Assembly (NCBI RefSeq): GCF_026210795.1
Contig: NC_089432.1
Coordinates: forward strand, 2,914,001 to 2,978,000
DNA: 64,000 nt
Source of the DNA: Rhizophagus irregularis
Taxonomy: Eukaryota; Glomeromycota; Glomeromycetes; Glomerales; Glomeraceae
Direction: 5' to 3'
The notes below the pieces were generated by a model. That model was not told where the DNA came from, did no database searches, and saw nothing but the letters and a program-made list of their open reading frames with translations. The position numbers and the translations under genes were made by a program. Shown piece after piece: positions 48,075 to 59,121 of the stretch (the stretch's first letter is position 1; each line of letters begins with the position of its first letter).

Positions 48075-48270
48075 AATAGGCCTATACATGCCACCCAAAT
48101 TATTTTGGGCTGCCGTAATTATAAGTAAAATCCCAAATTCAATTATGACATCCCAAATTATTTTGGCACTTTACATAGTAAATTATATATAAATTGAATG
48201 AATTACGACATCCCAAATTATAATTATGGCATCCCAAAATAATTTGGGCAGCATGTATAAATAGGCCATT
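48075..48270. mobile_element. MITE with CCCAAATTATTTTGGG arms
   Basis: Inverted ends AATAGGCCTATACATGCC... and the complement of ...GCATGTATAAATAGGCCATT. Each arm contains a CCCAAATTATTTTGGG-like palindrome, and ATGACATCCCAAATTAT words repeat internally. Non-coding. Confidence 0.6.
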
Positions 48271-48387
48271 GATTTTATTTTAGTTTTATTCTTTTTTTTA
48301 ATTAGATATAATTTATTTTAAATATTATTAGAAAATTAAATGATTTGATTCTTTTAATTATTAGTATATTATTATATCTATAGAAGT

Positions 48388-48785
48388 TGCACAGGTCGAA
48401 TAATGTCAAATCGGTCATCAATCCGTCATCAATCGGGTATCCGATTTGTGCCTGATTGGTAACTGATTTCTTCAATCAGATACCAATCGGGCTGCCTGAT
48501 TGGTATCCGATTTCCGCCAAAATCCGACACCAACCGGTCAGTCCGATTGATGACGGAATGATATACCGATTGGTGACAGATATGCACATGATTGTTAACA
48601 GATTATTGATAGGTTGTTAACTGATTTATGCCTGATTGGTAGCCGATTTTACTTGTTTCAATCTGACATCAATCTGACATTGACCCGATTGTTGACCGAT
48701 TGTTGACCGTCTGTTGACCGACTGTTAACCGACTGTTGACCGATTGTTGACCGATTGTTGACCGATTGTTGACCGATTGTTTGCT
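48388..48785. repeat. GATTGTTGACC short tandem repeats
   Basis: Starts near GGTCGAATAATGTC, then CGATTGGTATCC-like words in both orientations, and ends with about nine copies of an 11-bp unit (GATTGTTGACC with variants) at 48680-48780. It resembles a subterminal binding-site cluster of a CACTA-like element; the matching right end was not found. Confidence 0.6.
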
Positions 48786-49019
48786 AATTTAAATAGTTGA
48801 TTATAGCCGACATTATGTACATTTTATAGTGTAATTATTTATAAATTATGGCCTGTACTATTATACGTTTATAAAAAAATTTAAAATGATCACATTTGAA
48901 ATATATTTTATTATTCAGGTAGATTAATATTTACAATATAAATATATGATCATATTGTGTGATGTACAGTATATTCAATATCTACTACCACTTATTATAA
49001 TTTCATAAATGAAAAATTA

Positions 49020-50980
49020 GTATATTTTTGTTTCCAATCGCCGAAAGCAGAGACTGATTTGAAAAAATGAAAATATGCATCATATTAATCTCTTAAAAAG
49101 GTAGTGCTAGAAATAAAAATCGAATGAGACTTACACCATTAAGACTAATATTCCTCAAAAATTTATAAACATTTTTGTTCTGATCACTAAAAGTAGAAAC
49201 CGATTTGTTAAAAACGAAATTTGCATCATATTGATCTCTCTTAAAAAAAATAGTGCTAGAAAGGAATGGAACTTACATCATTAAGACCAAATAGCGCCTC
49301 AAAAGTTCATCAAAATAGGTACATTCTTGTTTCTGATCGCTACAAGTAGAAGCTGATTTAAAAAAAATGAGAATATGCATCATATTAATATTCTTAAAAA
49401 AGGTTGTACTAGTAATCAGAATGAGACTTACATCATTAAGACTAAATAGCCTCAAAGTCCATCGAAATAGATTCATCTTTGTTTCCGATCGCCAAAAGCA
49501 GAGGCTGATTTGAAAAATATATCATATTAATCTCTTAATAAAAGTTGTGCTAGAAATAAAATAGGAGTGAAACTTACATCATTAAAGCTAAGTAATACTT
49601 CAAAAAGTTCTTCATGTTTGTTTCCAATCACTAAAAGCAGGAGCCAATTTGAAAAAAAAATCGTTTTAATATCTTATAAAAATGATTATATCTGATGCTC
49701 CCTCAAACGCCAAAAAAGTTGTATTGGAATTAGGATCATATACTTCTCCGTGAATTAGATTCTTGGATTGCTATAACAGCCGTAATGCATTTCGAATTTT
49801 CGATAGCCGTAATGCATTATGACAGACATAATGCAATTTGGCAGAATTCCGTTATATCAGACATATTGCCAATTCGTCTGGCATCCTACAAAGAAATAAA
49901 GAAGAAACGTTAGTAACATTTCTCCAAAGAATATTACAGAACTCCCTCTCCTAATCCCCTTTTACCTTAACCCTAAAGTCCAGTTCATAAATTCATCCGG
50001 CAACCCTACAGAGAAATAAATAAAAAATCTAGTGATGTTTCTTAAAAAATTAAATATAACGAAAAACCCCTCTCTCAGTCCCCTTTTACCTTAATAATTC
50101 CAAAGTTCGGTCATATAACTCGTATTATTCATCCGGCAACACTACAAAAAAAGAAAAAGAGAAGCGTGAGAAATAGAACGTTTCTCTTAAAAAAATATAA
50201 ATATTAATTATCCCCCACTTACATAAATTCAAAGTCCAGTCGTATAACTTGTATTATTCGTTTGACAACTCTACAAAAAAGAAAAAGAGAAGCGTTAGAA
50301 ACGTTTCTCTTAAAAAAAAAAACAAAAGTATTATCCCTCTTCCTCCACTCACATACCGTAATTCAATAGTCTGGGTTGTATAAAAAATTAGTTTTTTTTA
50401 TAATGAAAATCGGTTTAACAGTTGAAAACCGAAAAAGAAAGTTTTTTTTAAAAAATAAATGAAATATGGTTTAAAAAAAACTGAAAAAGATGATTTTTTT
50501 TTAATAAATAATAAAAAAAAGATCTGATTCCAATCAAATCTGAACATCTGATCGCCAAACCTATTTTGGTATTTCGGCTAATTAAATCTGTAAAAATACA
50601 TAAAATTACGTCAAAAAGATGAAATTAATTGTTAATTAATTCACGCTGAAGTATATAGGATCAGGAGAAAACTTACGTCATTCAAGCTAAATAGTTTGGT
50701 TGCAGAATTGCATAAAATAAATAAAAAATATGTTTACCATTCAGATGAAAAATAAACATAAAAATTCACAGTATGAAACAAAGTAAAAAAAACTGAAAAT
50801 AAGCCTTATATGTTCGAAAGAAAAGAAAATTTAGTTAAAAAGAATATTAGCAAGTAGAATTAGAGTACAGAAGAAGCATCTTCACTGAAGTACCATAACC
50901 TTGAGTGTCCACTAGCAATGAAAGTTCATCAAAATCGGTATACACTTGATTCCGATCGTTGAAATGCAAGTCACTTTAGA
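49020..50980 (-). repeat. Micro-exon/intron array, two unit types
   Basis: Minus-strand reading. Type 1 (about 49020-49680 and 50640-50980) has a period near 170 bp: T-rich AAATCAG acceptor, an exon-like piece of about 70-80 nt (encoding for example SDQKQECTYFDELL or NDRNQVYTDFDELSL), donor AATGATGTAAGT. Type 2 (about 49850-50350) has a period near 140 bp: CTTTTTTGTAG, exon with TGTTGCCGGATGAAT, donor GTAAAAGGGG or similar, branch-like TTTCTAACGCTTC. Exon sizes are not multiples of three throughout, so one long protein is unlikely. Confidence 0.55.
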
Positions 50981-52000
50981 TTTCATTAGAAATGAAAAAT
51001 CGGAACCTCTTCATCTTAGCGTTATTTTTTGTAACTGGTTATATATAAATTTCCATAATGGTGAATTTTCAGGTGGTCATTAGTATTACAATTGGTCATG
51101 GAAACTTATATTTCATTATTAAGAACGGAATAACTATTGAATGAGCTATATTTTCTTACCGCCAAAAAATCTTAAATACTAATAGGCAATAATAAGAGCA
51201 TTTGTTATATTTGTTATGGATTTATCTGGTTTCCAATAAGTCAAGGTTATCTCGTGGTTTCTGATTAACTTTATTGGTAACGGCATTCGTGCAATTTCTT
51301 GGTTCATACAAGATAGTTTTGTCGGTATTATCAGACTTCTAATAGTTTAAATAATTCCTATTGTGAAATATTTGTAGCTCTTTGCTGTTGCGAAACTACA
51401 AAACTCAGAGTAAATTATTTATCAGAGAAAGTTTGGACGCAAATTTGTTTATATGGGAAAAAAAGATTTTGTTTTTGAGTAAATAAACAAACCGGCCAAT
51501 CTATTTTTATCAGTGATGATCGACATCATGTGATAATAATTATAGTTTTAATGCGACCAGAATTATTGCTTTCAATTCTCAAATTCAAGAAGTTGGATTA
51601 TTGCTGATACCCCATCAAAAAATTGAAACTTGCATATGATTCTTTTTTTCCACCGCACAACAAGAAAAGCTTTTAACTCCCATCTCTTATGCTTTTCAAT
51701 TAACTTATAATTCCCGATAATATAACCCAAATTTTGCGAACCAATCATAACGACCCGAGAAGCCTCATTTTCTTTAGCAAAGGAACCCATTATTATAATT
51801 TGGTACGATCATCATAGTAATATTTAATTCCAGTTTTTTTTGTCATAAGCTGTACATAATCGGTAAATGTCATCAAAATTTGGCATTCACATTTGATATT
51901 TATCGTATTTATTGGAATGGAAAAATGCAAATTTATGTTATTACAATGGTCTTATTGTTTTACATCAGAAAATGTAAACATTTATTTGTGAAGTTAAAAC
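50981..52000. other. Intergenic with one unrecognised frame
   Basis: A 72-codon minus-strand frame at 51572..51790 (MGSFAKENEASRVVM to IIQLLEFEN) has protein-like composition (GYIIGNYKLIEKHKRWELKA) but no recognised family; it may be a relic exon. No other feature seen. Confidence 0.35.
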
Positions 52001-53720
52001 TTATTCGTCACAAGCAATAGACACAGCCCTTTTAAGTTCACCATTATATCCCTTAAGTGTCCATTTTGGTGCCTCAACGGGTTTTCGTTCGTCTGCTATA
52101 TGGTCACCATATGTTCGAACTCGTTTTACTTCTTTTGCATCCTTGTCCAGATAGTTTCGTAGAAACTTGCGAAGCTTATTTATAAAAAGAATTAGCACAC
52201 TTGGTCTAAAATATTACATATTTTAACAAATTCACTTACAGTGTCCGAACGCCAGGGAAGGTCTTTCACGATAATATTATTATCTTCATCCGACTCTTCT
52301 GGACTGTGATAACAATTTTGTTTGGTAATAGGTTCCAATTCAGTAAAATTAAATTGGTCCAGCAAGCGATCATTACTCTTTTTTAGGTTGTTTATCACTT
52401 TCGTCCTCTTTCGCCTTTTCTATATAGATTATATAAATATAACAAAATTAAATAAATTAAATCTGGCGGCATACTAATTTACCTCTGATCGACGTGTATT
52501 TCTATGTTTTCTTTTTAATTCTTTTTTTTTCCCTTCTTCATCCTTGTTGTTGATTCAGTATGTATTCCGTTGGCTACGATGTCTCCTCTTGATAATTTGA
52601 TATATAACATTCTCGCTTATCGGGTAAATATTAGGATCTAAGAGTTGTTTGATCGTTGGAATTATTCTTTCAATTACTATCTTCTTTTGAGATTCGAACG
52701 TTTTACTTCTGTCTAATTGGCTTTCATCCGGCATTCTGGTAATATTCCAGAAAACATCTCGCTAGATAATTTATTGCAATTAATAAATTAAAGTATAACA
52801 AAAATAAACAATAATAACTGTAGAATTTATTTACACGTAAAGCTTCTTTCAAATCCTTTTCCATTTCGTTCAAATTATTGTACCGCTTGAATCCAACGGA
52901 TTCAGCATTAATCAACGGTCTATTGGAATGTCGGCGACTTCCTTTTTCAATACTTTCTTCTTCAGTTTCAAAACTACTATTTTCTTCTGCCCTTTTTCGT
53001 TTACCCTCATCGGAATTCAGTTGTCGATTTTTTGATCTTTTTCGGCTTGTTATCATTATCATGTCTTCGCTATCAGAAATTCGCTGATTTTTTCTTGAGT
53101 CCTTTCGTTTAACTTTATTATCCGCATCTTCAACCCACCGATTTTTTCTTGAATCCTTTCGTCTAACTTTATTATCTGCATCTTCGTTATCGGAAATCTG
53201 ACAATTTTTTCTTGAATCCCCTTGTTTGACATCATCATCTACATCTTCGCTATCGGAAATCTGCTGATTTTTTCTGGAGTCCTTTCGTTTAACTTTATTA
53301 TTCGCATCTTCAACCCACCAATTTTTTCTTGAATCCTTTCGTCTAATTTTATTATCTGCATCTTCGTTATCAGAAATCTGACAATTTTTTCTTAAATCCC
53401 CTTGTTTGACATCATCATCTGAATCTTCGCTATCAGAAACCCGCTGACTTTTCCTTAACTTTTTTCTGTTTTTTCTGGTAATGTTACTGCTAGGTTCGGC
53501 ACCTTTCGAAGAACTAACTTTGGTACTTTCCAGGCCTATAATGTTGTATGTGACAGACTGATTTATAAAAATTTCTTGGATATGCATTACAAATTCATTA
53601 TGCACCTTTTTTACGCCTATACCTTTATATTTCTCTCTTAACGAATCTGATATTGAGTCATCAGAATCGGTATAAGGTATCACTGACGTATCTGACTCAA
53701 CTTTTTGCTGACTTGCCCTG
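52001..53720 (-). pseudogene. Second gene of the CMC element, decayed
   Basis: Divergent from the transposase. Minus-strand exon-like pieces run in order: from about 53720 to 52835 (acidic/basic disordered protein), then from about 52768, then about 52432..52240, then 52174..52001 ending YNGELKRAVSIACDE. Introns are GT-AG (for example GTAAGTG to ATAAATAAG at 52239..52175). The first part holds two copies of a 63-residue repeat built from SDSEDxDDDVKQGD, RKNCQISDNEDADNK and RRKDSRKN. Near 52530-52570 the frame breaks, so this copy is probably non-functional. CMC elements often carry such an accessory DNA-binding gene; that role is inferred. Confidence 0.55.
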
Positions 53721-54505
53721 TTTAAAAAAAGTTAATAATAAATAATTGTAAATAAGTAACTGGTAGTAAACTAGTACAGAAATCACTTACATATCTGTCC
53801 GTTTCTATTAATAAAAAATAAAATAAAATAAAATAAAATAAATAATAAAAGTCAGCCAATAAGTATATCGATTTCATCTTTAATGCTTGGAGTTCAATAT
53901 AACAATTTCATTATACTGAGCTCTGTGTGAACGTATAAGCCCAGGGGCTATAAAAGCCCACGGATGTGCGGATAAAAGCCCGGGTGCGCAAAAAAGACCC
54001 GGGCTTCCGAAAAGACAAAAGATAAAGCCCAGTTTCATACACAAAAAAATAAGGGCTTTGAAAGTAAAAGCCTAGACGCATAACAATACCTAAAAAATAA
54101 AATGGATAAATATTTGGTTGCATAATAAGCTAATACTTTGAAAGTAAAAGCCAAGATACTTGAAATTTCTGAACGGGTAAGTGGATAAAAGTTCGGTTAC
54201 ATAAAAAAGCCTGGGCAAAAGCCCGGTATGTAACAAACTAAAGAAGTTTGATTACATAATAAAGCCAAGGCTTTGAAAGTAAAAGCCCAGGCGCGTAATA
54301 ACTAAAAGTTTCCGAACAGCTCTAGACAGACTAACTGGTAATAATATACTTACAAAAGTTGTATAAAAGAACGCGAAGTATTAAACGCAAAATAGGGGTA
54401 AATTTATTTATCTATTTAATCGATAAAACCACGTGACACATTGCTGGTTTTCACAAAAATATTATCAGTACAACCCTGGATTTTTAAAAATAGTTTATCC
54501 ATAAA
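53721..54505. other. Divergent spacer with AAGCCCGGGCTTT words
   Basis: A (TAAAA)n run at about 53815-53840. Between 53930 and 54300 many imperfect copies of AAAAGCCCGGGC and GGCTTTGAAAGTAAAAGCC occur in both orientations, a degenerate repeat between the two transposon genes that could hold promoter or protein-binding sites. Confidence 0.5.
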
Positions 54506-56994
54506 ATGTCCACGAAAATTAGAAATAAATTACCATGTTACTGTAAAACATGCAATGGGAAAATAGTGGATGAAAGGACAAAAAAGAGTCATGAAGAATT
54601 AGAAACTCAATTAGCTTTTAATGTTTCCGGATTTGTTCCCTCGGCAAATATGAATATGCTCTTGTCTAATCCTGAACCTAACATGACTCCTAGCCAGCAA
54701 CTTATCGCAATGGAAATTGATGAACCTATTATAGAAGGATCATCAAGAAAAGAAATTGGATCGGAACAAGAATCGTCTGGTGATGATAATTATGAAGCTG
54801 ATTTTGAACACTATGCTAGACGAAGACAAGATCGATTTCAAGAACCGGATGCAAATCAGTGTGATGAAAATTCAAATGATGATGAAAGTACAAAATCAAT
54901 TGTAAGTAGTGAAAACGACAGAGATAGTGACGATGAAATTCAATTTACTGCCCCCGATTTTGACGATGATACAGAATTTAAATATTCCGATACTACTATC
55001 GATTATGCAGATTCATGGATTTTAATATGGATTTTTAAATACCAATCAAGATTTCGTTTGTCAGACGTGTCTATCGACGTCTTGATCAAATTTTTTCGCC
55101 AAGTACTGGAGGATGCCAACAGGACAAGATTTGCTGACTTTCCATCCTCTTTATATGTCGCAAAAAAACTATTTAAATTCAATAAATGCTCAAAAATTTT
55201 TACGGCATGTACAAATTGCCATACATTATACAATACTGCTGAAATTGGTGATACAGAATTTAAATGTAAACATGTAGAATTTCCAAATCACACATTGCGA
55301 ACAAAAAGGGAACCCTGTGGAACAGTATTAACTGAGAAAATACCAATCAATAAAGGGTATAAAAGACGTCCCAAAATGTTGTTTCCTCTACCGAATTTAA
55401 AAATGCAAATAATTACCTTATACCAGCGACCAGAATTTGAACAACAACTTAGAAAATGGACCGATCGGCATATAGATAATGAGTTAATAACAGACATTTA
55501 TGATGGAGAAATTTGGAAATCGTTTCCAAATGATCAGACATCCCCATTTTTTTCACCTGAAAAAGCTGATTCCCACCTTGGAATCATGCTCAATCTCGAT
55601 TGGTTCCAACCTTTTGATTCGGCTGTATATAGTTCTGGTGCAATATATGGAGTTATTTGTAACCTCCCACGAGACCTTCGATTTAAGAAGGAGAATATGT
55701 TAACTCTTGGTCTTCTACCTGGACCAGAAGAAGCCAAATTACATCAAATTAATAATTATTTAGCTCCAATAGTAAATGAATTGCTAGAATTTTGGAATGG
55801 AGTTGATTTGCCATCCACTTATAATTATCCTAGTGGTAGGAACGTTAGAATGGCTGTAATTTGTTGCAGTAGCGATGTTCCAGCTACTAGAAAATTAGGT
55901 GGTCATATATCAGCACTTGTAGGATGCCATAGGTGTTATAAGAAAGCGAACAATGAAGGCGGCCAAAAATTAAATTTTGGAGGGTTTGAAGATATGAAAG
56001 ATTGGTTCATAATGAGAGATGCAGAAGTACATCGACATAATGCTGTAATTTGGAAAAAACAGCAGTCAGAAGAAAGTAGAAACAAATTTGTTAAGAGGAC
56101 ACATGTCAGGTGGTCTGAAATGCTCCGATTGCCCTATTACAACCCGATTAGACATTTAGTTGTTGATCCAATGCATAATTTATTTTTGGGCATTGCAAAA
56201 TGGATCGTTAAAAAACTATGGATTGATAGTGGAAAAATTACTCAATCTGACCTTGAGGCAATGGAAAAAAAGGCAGAAAAAATTAAATTACCTGCAAATA
56301 TGGGTCGAATTCCAAATAAAATTGCAACCGGAAATGGATTCTCTGGATTTACAGCAGATCAGTGGAAAACTTTCATATTAATTTATGCTATTCCACTTCT
56401 ATGGAATTTGCTAAGTAAATCTGATCAGAAAATTTTAGGAAATTTTGTCAGAGCTTGTTCTTTACTGGTCTCTAGAATTATCAATAATGATATGCTGAAT
56501 GAAGCTCATGAATGTTTGCTTAAAGTTGCCATATTAATTGAAAAAGATTATGGACCGGGAATGATCTCTCCAAATATTCATCTAAGCCCACTAGTCGAAA
56601 AAGGACAATTCGGCCTAAATTTGACCAGGTCGAATATAGGTCGAATAATGGTCTAACCTGTGTCAAATTGAGGTCGAATTTTCGGGCGCATTTAGGGTGC
56701 CAATCGTCCCAAATTCGGACTAATTATTCGACCATTATTTAGGTTTAAATTGACCAATATTCGACCTTAAAACTTTAAGCCGAATTATGGTCTAATAACA
56801 ACCCATTTATTTATAAATTTATTTTGATTTTTTTTATCAAATTTATTAAATAAATGTATTTATTAATGCTTAAATACTTTATAATTATATTATTATTATT
56901 GCATCTATCTAATTTACAAAAAATATTGCTAATTCTAATACAATTCCACAATTACATGATTCATGTATTCGTATATACGAATCTTTGATTGTTC

Positions 56995-58850
56995 TTTAGC
57001 AATCCATCCGAACCTATAAAAAAAGAGAAGAACAGTTAGTAACCGTTCATAATAATAAAAAAAAATAAGAAAAAAAACCAAGATTCGTACTTACGAATCT
57101 TTGGTTTTTTCCGTTCTTCAGAAGATACCCGAGACACCTGAGACCTAAAAAGAAAAGAAAAGAACGGTTATTAGTAACCGTTCATAATAATATTAAAAAA
57201 AAAATCAAAAAAAATAAACTCTTTTCCCGAAGGTCGGAAGCCCACTCCACCCGATCCTAAAAAAAAGAAAGAACGGTTATTAGTAACCGTTCATTAATAT
57301 TAAAAAAAAAAAATTAAAAAAATTAAACCAAGATTCGTACTTACGAATCTTGGTTTTTTCACACAAAAGCCCGCCCGAACCTATAAAAAAAAGAAAGGAA
57401 CGGTTAGTAAACCGTTCCAAAATGATAAAAAAATAAAAATAAAAAAATATATAAAGATTCGTACTGTACTTACGAATCTTTATCTTTGGGTTTTCGTTCT
57501 TCGGAAGCCCACCCGAACCTAAAAAAAAAAGAAAGAATGGTTAGTAAACCATTCATAATAATCAAAAATAAAAAAGATTAAAGATTCGTACTTACGAATC
57601 TTTGGGTTTTCGTTCTTCGGAAGCCCACCCGAACCTATAAAAAAAAAAGAAAGAATGGTTAGTAAACCATTCGTAATAATCAAAAATAAAAAAGATTGAA
57701 GATTCGTACTTACGAATCTTTGGGTTTTCGTTCTCCGGAAGCCCACCCGATCCTAAAAAAAAGAAAAGAACGGTTATTAGTAACCGTTCATATATTAAAA
57801 AAAAAACAAAAAAATTAAACCAAGATTCGTACTTACTTACGAATCTTGGTTTCTTGGTTTTCCGTTCTTCGGAAGCCCACCCGATCCTAAAAAAAGAAAA
57901 GAACGGTTATTAGTAACCGTTCATATATTAAAAAAAAAACAAAAAAATTAAACCAAGATTCGTACTTACTTACGAATCTTGGTTTCTTGGTTTTCCGTTC
58001 TTCGGAAGCCCACCCGATCCTAAAAAAAGAAAAGAACGGTTATTAGTAACCGTTCATATATTAAAAAAAAAAACAAAAAAAATTAAACCAAGATTCGTAC
58101 TTACTTACGAATCTTGGTTTCTTGGTTTTCCGTTCTTCGGAAGCCCACCCGATCCTAAAAAATAAAAAAGAACGGTTATTAGTAACCGTTCATATATTAA
58201 AAAAAAAAACAAAAAAAATTAAACCAAGATTCGTACTTACTTACGAATCTTGGTTTCTTGGTTTTCCGTTCTTCGGAAGCCCACCCGATCCTAAAAAAAA
58301 GAAAAGAACGGTTATTAGTAACCGTTCATATATTAAAAAAAAAAACAAAAAAAATTAAACCAAGATTCGTACTTACTTACGAATCTTGATTTCTTGGTTT
58401 TCCGTTCTTCGGAAGCCCACCCGATCCTAAAAAATAAAAAAGAACGGTTATTAGTAACCGTTCATATATTAAAAAAAAATCAAAAAAAATAAACCAAGAT
58501 TCGTACTTACGAATCTTGGTTTCTTGGTTTTCCGTTCTTCGGAAGCCCATCCGATCCTAAAAAATAGAAAAGAACGGTTATTAGTAACCGTTCATAATAT
58601 TTTTTTAAAAAAATAAAAAAAAAATCCAAGATTCTTACGAATCTTTGGAATTTTCCCGTTCTTCGGAACACGGAAGCCCACCCGAACGGCCGAATCTAAA
58701 AAAAAAAGTAATAAAAGAACGGTTAGTAACCGTTCATACTAAATTAAAAAAATAAATAAATAAACCAAGTTTCGTACTTACGAAACTTGGTTTTTCCATA
58801 CTTCGGAAGCCCACCCGAGCCTTTTAAATGGGCGTCTTGAATCTAAAAAA
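56995..58850 (-). repeat. Array of about 15 intron-like units with hairpins
   Basis: Period about 117-138 bp; the central units (57740-58500) are almost identical. On the minus strand a unit runs: TTTTTTTAG acceptor, exon-like piece of 39 or about 46 nt (GATCGGGTGGGCTTCCGAAG..., CCAAGATTC), donor GTAAGTAAG, A/T-rich spacer, GGTTACTAATAACC branch-like site and CTTTTCTTTTTTTAG. Intron-like length is about 75-90 nt. The donor lies in a hairpin with arms CCAAGATTCGTA/TACGAATCTTGG, the branch site in one with arms AACGGTTA/TAACCGTT. Long frames here only reflect the repeats. Confidence 0.85.
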
Positions 58851-58919
58851 GAAAAAAACGAAAATGTTAGTGAAACGTTTCGTTAAAAAAAGTAAAAATT
58901 CGAAGGTATATGTATACCT

Positions 58920-59121
58920 TCGAAAGAGATAAGTGACGAAAGGAAAGGGAAAAGGGTAAGGAAGGGAAAAGCGAAGGAAGGGAAAGGAGAACGAAGGGAG
59001 GGAAAGGGAAAGAAGAAAAACTGGGACGAAAGAAAAGGGGAACGAAGGAAGGGAAATGGCGAGGAGGGAAGGAAGAAAATTAAAAAAGTTTAAAAAAGGA
59101 TCATCCTTTTTTAAACTTTTA
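58920..59121. repeat. GGAAGG-rich tract and adjacent palindrome
   Basis: 58920-59075 is almost pure purine on the plus strand (GGAAGGGAAA words). It is followed by a perfect palindrome (59084..59121) with arms AAAAGTTTAAAAAAGGAT. On the array strand this is a CT-rich tract just upstream of the first unit, a position typical of fungal pyrimidine-rich promoter sequence. Promoter activity is inferred only. Confidence 0.55.

Noticed and set aside
57519-58358. 75- and 78-codon frames in the 57-kb array
   Set aside because: They run through repeat units and predicted introns and arise from the repeat.
56995-58850. CRISPR-like array
   Set aside because: Units differ only by drift, there are no unique spacers, and the organism is a fungus; the units carry splice signals.
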